Shown here one piece after another: positions 42,451-48,487 of a DNA stretch of 48,487 bases. The notes beneath the pieces were generated by a model, which saw only the letters and a program-made list of their open reading frames with translations, did no database searches and was not told the origin of the DNA. Location: NCBI GenBank assembly GCA_905233685.1, contig CAJOEZ010000027.1, positions 1-48,487 on the forward strand. The letters are read 5' to 3'. The stretch comes from an uncultured Bacteroidales bacterium. GTDB taxonomy: Bacteria; Bacteroidota; Bacteroidia; Bacteroidales; F082. The first letter of the stretch is position 1; each line of letters opens with the position of its first letter. The translations under genes were made by a program, and so were the position numbers.

Positions 42451-42470
42451 AGACGCGCCATGGCACGTCT
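42451..42470. repeat. GAGACGCGCCATGGC-type palindrome
   Basis: AGACGCGCCATGGCACGTCT, one mismatched pair, just after the terminator stem. Related in layout to the GTAGAGACGCAC element at 30033. Confidence 0.6.
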
Positions 42471-42478
42471 ATACCGTT

Positions 42479-42739
42479 TTATTCCTCGCGGCGCTTCTTG
42501 CCCACAAGGTAGGCCGCGCCAAGGCCCATCAACACGGCGATGCCGCTGCCCAAGGGACCGTTTTGGTCGGTGTCCAAGCCGTGTGAGCCGGGCAGTATCA
42601 GGCTGCCGTCGCGATTGTTGTAGTCGTTTGAGGCTTCTTCGAGGACGGCACCGCGTTCAAAGAGGCCGCCGCCTTGTTGCGCCATGGCGCCTAAGGCCAT
42701 GGCGAGGACGATTGCAAAGGTTAAGGTCAGTTTTTTCAT
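42479..42739 (-). CDS. Small exported protein with a sorting-tail-like C-terminus
   Basis: Protein of 86 residues. Signal peptide MKKLTLTFAIVLAMALGAMA, a mature segment of ~40 residues (GGLFERGAVLEEASNDYNNR, then SLILPGSHGLDTDQNGPLGS), a hydrophobic helix (GIAVLMGLGAAYLVG) and a basic end (KKRREE). The order short motif, transmembrane helix, positive cluster is that of proteolytic sorting tails, although no known signature (LPxTG, PEP) is present. It follows the LRR gene by 20 nt and shares its transcript. Function unknown; it may be a small partner of the LRR surface protein. Confidence 0.65.
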   Translation of the reverse strand: MKKLTLTFAIVLAMALGAMAQQGGGLFERGAVLEEASNDYNNRDGSLILPGSHGLDTDQNGPLGSGIAVLMGLGAAYLVGKKRREE

Positions 42740-42759
42740 TTTATGTGTTGTTTTGTTGT

Positions 42760-45700
42760 TTATCTAATCACCATTTTCTGTGTCTTCACGTCATTGCCGT
42801 TGATCAAGCGCAGGACATACACGCCAGGCGTCATGCCTGTTGTAGGGACACACCGCGTGTGTCCGCCGACTGAAACCACCACGCGACCCGTCACGTCAAT
42901 CACCTGTAGGGACACATCGCATGTGTCCGCAATATCCGTGATGACAATGTTCCCGTTGTTGATGTAGGCAAAGGCCGCTGAGCCTGTCGAAGCACCGTTC
43001 TCGTCCACGCTGTTCGCGCTGAACACCAAGCGGAAACGCGAAGCGTAGTCCGTCGTCTTGGCATTGAACGTGTAATCAGACGTTTGAAGCAAATCAACAT
43101 CCGCGCCGGTCATATTATCAATAAGGTGCAGATAGTTCATCTCCACGCCCTCGGGATTCACCGTGAGGGTGTATTCCCCGTTCTTCGTGGCCTTGAAGTT
43201 GAGCGGTAGCTCACCCGTCTTGGCGGCGCAGGCGATGGCGTAGTCTTCGCCGTTTTGCGGGAAGTAGATTTGAGCGTTGTCGCCAAAGCGGAACTTGGGC
43301 AATGTCGTGCCTTCGTTGAAACTGACAATGGCATTGTCAATAGCGGTCGCTGAGCCTGTCGAAGCGCCGCGCGTGTTGGCCTCGTCGAGGACGATTTGCA
43401 GACTGCCGTTGCTTGGGGCGGATGAGGTTACGGGATCGTCTTTGGTGAACTTCACTGTCTCGTTTGCCGTACCTTCCGCCTTCACGACGATGCCCGTGCA
43501 GGGCGCAATGGCACCGCTTGCCGCAGCCTCGACATTCCGGCCGTTGATGACATAATAAGGCTTGTCGGCATAGGCGTTGAAGGTAAACGGATTGCCCACA
43601 AGGTTCCATCCGTCGCCTTCCTTGGTGAGGGGGATGGAAACACCATCTTCGACATAAGGTTGCAGCGCACCGCTGAAGTTGATGGTCGTGCCTGCTTGGT
43701 TGCCGTAGAGGTAGCCTTGATTGTGGTTGATTTCAAAGGCGTTGACCTTATAGTTTCTCCAGTAAGTGTTCTCTTCGTCGAGATAGTAAAGGTCATAAAC
43801 GGTTTCGCCAGAAGGGATGAGGCCGCTGATGGATTGGTTTTCTGTGATGGGTGAAGCGATGAAGTTCCAACCGTCGTTGTTGCTGGTGTAGGCGTTGATG
43901 TGCTTCTGCACGGTGCCGCAGAAGGGGATGTTGCTCTTCACCTGGCCGCCATCGCCCACCACCAATTGCTCGGCATCCTCAATGTGAACACCATAGGTGG
44001 TGTTGAGGGCCTTGCCCTCGTTGACGGTAAGCACCTTTTCGTCATCGGCGATGTAGACGAACCGCACGTCGGCATCTGTATCAAGCGCGCAGTTTTCCTT
44101 GATGCGAACAACCTGGGTTGAAGTAGGAGCTGATAATGAAGACCAATTCAACATACTTGACCATTTATTGTCGCTCCCTAAATTGTTGAATACATTTTGT
44201 GCATTATAGTTGGTGAAAACGCTCCATCCCGTAGCATTCGAATAATCACTTGGAACTACCACATAGACAGGGATACTTGAAGTCATGTCGCCGAAGGAAT
44301 AACTCTGTGCAGTGGGTGGTGTGGCAGTCTCAGAGACGACCCCCGTGAAACCGCTGCAGTTATAGAAAGCACTTTGTTCAATAGTGTTCACACCACGTCC
44401 AATAACAAGAAGGCCATTGAAGCCAGTGCAACCATAGAAAGCACACTTTTTAATCGTAGTCACGGAGTTCGGGATAACCAGGCTACCCGTGAAGCCGGTG
44501 CAATAATAGAAAGCATATTCGTCAATCGTAGTCACCGAGCTTGAGATAACCAGGTTACCCGTGAAGCCGGTGCAACGATAGAAAGCTTCCAAACCAATCG
44601 ATGTCACGGAGTTCGGGATGACCAAGCTGCCCGTGAAGCCGGTGCAACGATAGAAAGCTTCCAAACCAATCGATGTCACAGAGTTCGGGATAACCAAGCC
44701 CGTGAAGCCGCTGCAGCCATAGAAAGCAGCATCGCTGATTGTAGTCACGGAGTTCGGGATAACCAAGTTGCCCGTGAAGCCACAACCAGAAAATACACCC
44801 CCTTCAATCGTAGTCACGGAGTTCGGGATAACCAAGTTGCCCGTGAAGCCAGTGCAACTAGCGAAAGCAAATCTACCAATCGATGTCACGGAGTTTGGGA
44901 TAACCAGGCTGCCCGTGAAGCCACAACCATCAAATGCAAAATCACCAATCGTAGTCACGGAGTTCGGGATAACCAAGCTGCCTGCAAAACCGCTACAACG
45001 AGCAAAGGCATATTCAGGAATATAGGTCACATTGTCACCGATATTTAAAGCAACTCCATTGGCTGAACTATTATCAAAAACAATAGATGTTTTGATACCA
45101 TAGTTATTAGGGGCGTAAGCCATCGACAAGCAATGCGTTGCATTAAAATTAACGGCAGCCAATGCAGGGCAATTTTGGAAGGCATAACCCTCAATAGATG
45201 TCACGCCCTCGCCAATGGTAAGCGTTTCAAGACTTGTACACCCATTAAAAGCATATTGTCCGATATCACCTCCACCGATGGTAAGCGTTTCAATACCTGT
45301 ACACCCATAAAAAGCATATTGTCCGATATCACCTCCACCGATGGAAAGCGTTTGAAGTCCGGTACACTGATAGAAGGCTTTTTCACCAATCGTTAATACC
45401 GTGGATGGAATAGTCAAGTTTAGGATATTATCACATCCCCTGAAAGCACCTTCCGGGATATTCTGCACTTTGTCGCCAATAGTCAAGGTGGTAAGAGGGA
45501 AGCTTCCTGGACTAGACATGAAAACGGAATATTTCTCTTCTCCATAAATCGTATTCATCGAAGTGCAGTTGATAGCATTGAATTGCACATTGGTCAGATT
45601 GGAGCAGCCTAAAAATGCAAAATTGCCTATCGTTGTTACATATTCAGGAATGGTTATTTCTTCCAACGCCGTGCAACTCATAAAGGCTTGATTGCCTATC

Positions 45701-48126
45701 GTTGTCACATATTCAGGAATGGTTATTTCTTCCAACGCAGAGCAACCCATAAAGGCTTGGGCATCGATGGAAGTCAAAGAAATGAAGTATTGAAGTTCAT
45801 TGAACGACTCGATGGTGTTCTTTCCTTTGAACACCTCGCCGATACTCGTCACCACGGCTGCTTCGGCATAGCTCAGTTCTCCGTCGCCGTTGGTGTCCCA
45901 ACCTGTTGCAGGATCAACACAGACGGATTTTACATTGTTATCAGCAAAAGTGATATCCCCTTCGGTCGAAACGAATTTAGCCACAAGGTTTCTATCGCTG
46001 TAAACATTAAAGTTGTAACTTACATTTGTTGAAACAACACTATTATTCTCCATCCAGTTAACAAAGGTGTAGCCGACCGAAGGCGTTGCCGTGAGTGTGC
46101 AGTCGGCGCCCCCTATATAAGCGCCTTCCCCGCTCACCGTACCGCCCTCCACTGGGCAAGGCGTTGCGTTGATGCTATAGGAATATTTCTCGACAGGGCA
46201 AACGAGGCGCACAGACATACCTGCAGAGCGTCCGTTAACATCGTCCACGCCTAAGTCGAGGCCGTTGCCGTAGAACCACACACGTCTCACCCAAACCGAA
46301 TTGATAGCCATGAGCGAGGCCGACCAGTATGTACCAAAGCCGTTCGAAGTGACCGAAATCTCTTCGCGACCGCCAGCAGCAGGGAGGAAGACCGCTCCAT
46401 GCTGTTCCAGCGTGTTCCATTGCAATGCTGTTATCGTATTGCTGGTGAAAATCGCGTCAGCTGTGTTTGTGCTGCTCAGCGTGTAGTAGCTGCTGCTCCA
46501 GTCGTCGGGCAGCAGGATTATGCCGTTTATGCTGTTCACATTTGCTTTGGCATAGAGAATGCCGCTAGTAGTAGTACGTGAATTTAAGAGATGCTCCCAT
46601 TCTTCAATGGTCAATGTCCGCCAGCCACTGTTCTCTTTGTTGCCCCCGTTGATGATGGCATTGTAGCCCCAGTCGGCTTTTCCGGTCCGGTCATACAAAT
46701 TGAAATTAGCGTTACCGTATACCTTATAGTCGGTGCTAGTTTCGCTTGTGCTCCAAGGTTGGTAACAAACGGCACCGTGGTTATAGCCACTGGTACCCCA
46801 GCCGAAGAGGTCGCGGTCAACGTTTTCATCCGAGCTGTTCTGTCCCGTTGTGGTACCAAGATAATCACATTGGTGGTCGGCAAACTTCCAATACGGTGTG
46901 CTGGCGCTGCCGATGTATTGCAGGTTACCTTGGGAAAACAGCACTTGGTCGCCATCGGCATTCACTTTAAACGCATGGCCACTCACTGCACCTTGTGAAA
47001 TGGTTGGAGCAAAGTTTGCCACCAAGTTTCTTTCTCCAAATACAGTGAAAGTATAGGTGGCGTCCGCTGAAACGACATCACCGTTTTCCGTCCAATTATT
47101 AAAGTAGTAGCCAGAAGATGGCGTCGCGGTGAGCGTGCATTCGGTGCCCATGGCATAGACGCCGCCACCGTTCACCGTACCGCCCTCAGCTTGGTTGGGC
47201 GTTGCGTTGATACCAAAGGGGCCATGGGAATAATTCTCAACAGGAACAACGAGACGCACTGATAACCCGATAAAGCAGGGGCGGTTGTCCTGTGGGTAGA
47301 GGGCGACGTCGCTGAAGTACACGTTGGACATGTCGCCACTTTTGCAAGAGGCCGACCAATAGTAGCCGTATCTGAACGAATTGCCGTCCGAAGTCCCGAT
47401 GCGGGCGTCTGCGGCAGGAAGGAAAACCACTCCATGCTGTTCCAGGGTGTTCCATTGCAATGCTGTTATCGTATTGCTGGTGAAACTCGCATCGCTTGAG
47501 TTTGTGTTGTTCAACGTGTAGTAGCTGCTGCTCCAGTCGTCGGGCAGCAAAATCACGCCGTTCACATTGTTCACGTTGGCCTTGGCATAGCGGATGCCGC
47601 TGGTGGTGCTGCGGGTGTTGAGGATATACTTCCACTCATCCTTGGTCAGCGTCCTCCAGCCGAGGTTCTCCGTGTTACCGCCATTGCTGATGGCATTGTA
47701 GCCCCAGTCAGCTTGGCCTGTTTGGTCATACAAGTTGTAACTATCGCTACCGTATGCGTAATAATCGCTCTCGGTCTGGCTTGTGCTCCAAGGCTGATAG
47801 CAGACTGCGCCATGGTCATAGCCACTGGTGCCCCAGCCGAAGAGGTCACGGTCAACATCGGAGTTTGTGCTGTTCTGTCCCGTTGTGGTACCAAGATAAT
47901 CCCACTGGGGTACGGCAAACTTCCAATACGGCGTGCTGGCACTGCCTTTGTATTGCAGGTTGCCTCGGGAAAACAGCACTTGGTTGCCGCTGGAATTCAC
48001 CGTGAAGGCATGGTTGCTTACGACGCCTTGCGAGATAGTTTGGGCAAAAAGCTCTGTTCCCGATAGGCCCAATAGCAGGGCAAGGAGAACGATTTTGATT
48101 TTTTTGTTTTGTTGATGTTTGGTCAT
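42760..48126 (-). CDS. BspA-like leucine-rich repeat surface protein, T9SS cargo
   Basis: Protein of 1788 residues. Signal peptide (MTKHQQNKKIKIVLLALLLG then LSGTELFAQ). Two homologous FISUMP-like modules (~30-295 and ~380-655) share FGWGTSGYDHGAVCYQPW, WRTLTKDEWKYILN and NGVILLPDDWSSSYYTL, each followed by an InlB-B-like repeat (GYYFNNWTENGDVVS; GYTFVNWMENNSVVS). An EF-hand-like linker (GWDTNGDGELSYAEA) leads to about 18 LRR_5 units (~780-1280; SLVIPNSVTTIGDFAFDGC). A long beta-rich region follows (GDGWNLVGNPFTFNAY), then a C-terminal sorting domain (VSLQVIDVTGRVVVSV, GVYVLRLINGNDVKTQKMVI). BspA-like proteins are adhesins; the ligand here is unknown. Four palindromic repeat units lie inside its 3' end. 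Confidence 0.85.
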   Translation of the reverse strand: MTKHQQNKKIKIVLLALLLGLSGTELFAQTISQGVVSNHAFTVNSSGNQVLFSRGNLQYKGSASTPYWKFAVPQWDYLGTTTGQNSTNSDVDRDLFGWGTSGYDHGAVCYQPWSTSQTESDYYAYGSDSYNLYDQTGQADWGYNAISNGGNTENLGWRTLTKDEWKYILNTRSTTSGIRYAKANVNNVNGVILLPDDWSSSYYTLNNTNSSDASFTSNTITALQWNTLEQHGVVFLPAADARIGTSDGNSFRYGYYWSASCKSGDMSNVYFSDVALYPQDNRPCFIGLSVRLVVPVENYSHGPFGINATPNQAEGGTVNGGGVYAMGTECTLTATPSSGYYFNNWTENGDVVSADATYTFTVFGERNLVANFAPTISQGAVSGHAFKVNADGDQVLFSQGNLQYIGSASTPYWKFADHQCDYLGTTTGQNSSDENVDRDLFGWGTSGYNHGAVCYQPWSTSETSTDYKVYGNANFNLYDRTGKADWGYNAIINGGNKENSGWRTLTIEEWEHLLNSRTTTSGILYAKANVNSINGIILLPDDWSSSYYTLSSTNTADAIFTSNTITALQWNTLEQHGAVFLPAAGGREEISVTSNGFGTYWSASLMAINSVWVRRVWFYGNGLDLGVDDVNGRSAGMSVRLVCPVEKYSYSINATPCPVEGGTVSGEGAYIGGADCTLTATPSVGYTFVNWMENNSVVSTNVSYNFNVYSDRNLVAKFVSTEGDITFADNNVKSVCVDPATGWDTNGDGELSYAEAAVVTSIGEVFKGKNTIESFNELQYFISLTSIDAQAFMGCSALEEITIPEYVTTIGNQAFMSCTALEEITIPEYVTTIGNFAFLGCSNLTNVQFNAINCTSMNTIYGEEKYSVFMSSPGSFPLTTLTIGDKVQNIPEGAFRGCDNILNLTIPSTVLTIGEKAFYQCTGLQTLSIGGGDIGQYAFYGCTGIETLTIGGGDIGQYAFNGCTSLETLTIGEGVTSIEGYAFQNCPALAAVNFNATHCLSMAYAPNNYGIKTSIVFDNSSANGVALNIGDNVTYIPEYAFARCSGFAGSLVIPNSVTTIGDFAFDGCGFTGSLVIPNSVTSIGRFAFASCTGFTGNLVIPNSVTTIEGGVFSGCGFTGNLVIPNSVTTISDAAFYGCSGFTGLVIPNSVTSIGLEAFYRCTGFTGSLVIPNSVTSIGLEAFYRCTGFTGNLVISSSVTTIDEYAFYYCTGFTGSLVIPNSVTTIKKCAFYGCTGFNGLLVIGRGVNTIEQSAFYNCSGFTGVVSETATPPTAQSYSFGDMTSSIPVYVVVPSDYSNATGWSVFTNYNAQNVFNNLGSDNKWSSMLNWSSLSAPTSTQVVRIKENCALDTDADVRFVYIADDEKVLTVNEGKALNTTYGVHIEDAEQLVVGDGGQVKSNIPFCGTVQKHINAYTSNNDGWNFIASPITENQSISGLIPSGETVYDLYYLDEENTYWRNYKVNAFEINHNQGYLYGNQAGTTINFSGALQPYVEDGVSIPLTKEGDGWNLVGNPFTFNAYADKPYYVINGRNVEAAASGAIAPCTGIVVKAEGTANETVKFTKDDPVTSSAPSNGSLQIVLDEANTRGASTGSATAIDNAIVSFNEGTTLPKFRFGDNAQIYFPQNGEDYAIACAAKTGELPLNFKATKNGEYTLTVNPEGVEMNYLHLIDNMTGADVDLLQTSDYTFNAKTTDYASRFRLVFSANSVDENGASTGSAAFAYINNGNIVITDIADTCDVSLQVIDVTGRVVVSVGGHTRCVPTTGMTPGVYVLRLINGNDVKTQKMVIR
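42841..42866. repeat. In-frame TGTAGGGACACA palindrome, copy 1, in the LRR gene
   Basis: Core GGACACACCGCGTGTGTCC (8-bp arms, CGC loop). Encodes GGHTRCVPT in the sorting domain. Confidence 0.8.
42905..42930. repeat. In-frame TGTAGGGACACA palindrome, copy 2, in the LRR gene
   Basis: Core GGACACATCGCATGTGTCC. Differs from copy 1 at two bases that pair with each other, so the arms stay complementary. Encodes ADTCDVSL. Confidence 0.8.
42978..42992. repeat. CTGAGCCTGTCGAAG unit in the LRR gene
   Basis: Core of the TTCGACAGGCTCAG family, read on the minus strand as ASTGSA just before FAYINNGN. Confidence 0.7.
43350..43364. repeat. Second CTGAGCCTGTCGAAG unit in the LRR gene
   Basis: Identical 15-mer to 42978-42992, also read as ASTGSA, before TAIDNAIVSF. 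Confidence 0.7.
44340..45770 (-). repeat. LRR-coding tandem repeat tract
   Basis: About 18 imperfect repeats of roughly 69 nt (23 codons), with several neighbours nearly identical at the DNA level (for example 44555-44690). They code for the LRR_5 units of the surface protein. The near-identity implies recent expansion and possible length variation. Confidence 0.8.
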
Positions 48127-48487
48127 AATGATGTTATTTTAGATGTTTTTTTATTCTGTTGTTTGTATTGAGACTTTGATTAGAAAAGTGCCATTAGTTA
48201 TGCACATTAATTGTATGAAATGTAATAATTTGGAACATTTTGAAAAACCGAATAATTTAAAGCAGTGTATTTATCTAATTTCGAATCATACACACATAGC
48301 AAATCTTCCAAAAACATGCTGGGCATAGTACTTAAAGGAGGATTAAATATGCTCATATCATAAACATCTTCTTTTTTTATTGTTGAAACCATTAGTGTCC
48401 ACTAAAAATTTGGACGGTTTAAATTTGAATGTATAACTTAAAATAATAACAGTTCACTATTATCAATTTGTTCTTTGACATTGTTGA
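48127..48487. other. AT-rich non-coding end with a boxA-like sequence
   Basis: No convincing gene lies in these 361 bp. The only frame of note (48207-48392, minus) is low-complexity and AT-rich. GTCCA (48397-48401) and TGGAC (48411-48415) form a small hairpin of a type seen at insertion-sequence ends. The final bases include TTGTTCTTTGACATTGTTGA, which resembles the boxA antitermination sequence preceding 16S rRNA genes in Bacteroidota. No TAnnTTTG box for the LRR gene was found here. Confidence 0.4.

Noticed and set aside
44340..45770. Regular ~69-bp repeats resembling a CRISPR array
   Set aside because: The units are imperfect, lack unique spacers, and translate into LRR_5 repeats in one open frame.
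48207..48392. 61-codon frame in the right-hand non-coding stretch
   Set aside because: AT-rich, no promoter box, no family; likely chance.

Overview
The window reads as the chromosome of an uncultured member of the Bacteroidales (Bacteroidota). Three lines of evidence agree. Six large secreted proteins end in a type IX secretion (T9SS) sorting domain. About twenty transcription units start at a TAnnTTTG box, the -7 element of the Bacteroidota housekeeping promoter, usually followed by GC and a short leader. The gene complement (RseC, MutS2 with an MIYP start, an ECF sigma factor with anti-sigma factor, EtfAB, HydE, BspA-like LRR protein) is typical of gut or rumen Bacteroidales. I saw no tRNA, rRNA, CRISPR array, prophage or intact insertion sequence.

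Layout. 1-3.3 kb: rseC diverges from a yihY/flippase pair. 3.3-7.1 kb: a large T9SS protein with FG-GAP-like repeats. 7.2-10.4 kb: mutS2 and cutC diverge from facing promoters. 10.5-12.8 kb: a GH2 beta-mannosidase lipoprotein carrying an in-frame repeat insertion. 12.8-15.8 kb: an ECF sigma/anti-sigma operon facing a gene for a GIN-domain outer membrane protein; the sigma gene and its presumed target share a nearly identical 30-bp promoter. 15.9-18.2 kb: lgt and a beta-CASP metallo-beta-lactamase protein. 18.3-19.2 kb: a two-gene AbiEii-like locus whose nucleotidyltransferase has a nonsense codon. 19.2-24 kb: a gingipain-like C25 peptidase and hydE. 24-27.8 kb, accessory: higBA, an orphan antitoxin-like gene, a structured non-coding stretch, a CFI-box protein, and an AAA/DUF4143 ATPase bracketed by two identical 33-bp imperfect palindromes. 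27.9-31.8 kb: etfB-etfA, a 52-residue membrane protein, and an acyl-CoA dehydrogenase broken by a small deletion. 31.9-33.1 kb: an AT-rich HNH endonuclease and a small Cys-motif protein separated by a MITE-like inverted repeat. 33.2-40.4 kb: a tight operon of an SH3-like secreted protein and three subtilisin-like T9SS peptidases. 40.5-42.4 kb: gcvT and an HD-domain protein. 42.5-48.1 kb: a small protein with a sorting-tail-like C-terminus followed by a 1788-residue LRR/FISUMP-like surface protein. 48.1-48.5 kb: AT-rich non-coding DNA ending in a boxA-like sequence, possibly the leader of an rRNA operon.

Two themes cut across the genes. First, much of the coding capacity is envelope biology: lipoprotein maturation, T9SS cargo peptidases and adhesins, a flippase, and an ECF-controlled outer membrane protein. 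Second, short palindromic repeats of several families lie both between genes and in frame inside genes (beta-mannosidase, hydE, the LRR protein; a tandem 14-mer in etfB), so they have been translated into protein. Several genes look damaged (nucleotidyltransferase, acyl-CoA dehydrogenase, possibly the beta-mannosidase C-terminus); each could be real decay or an assembly error.
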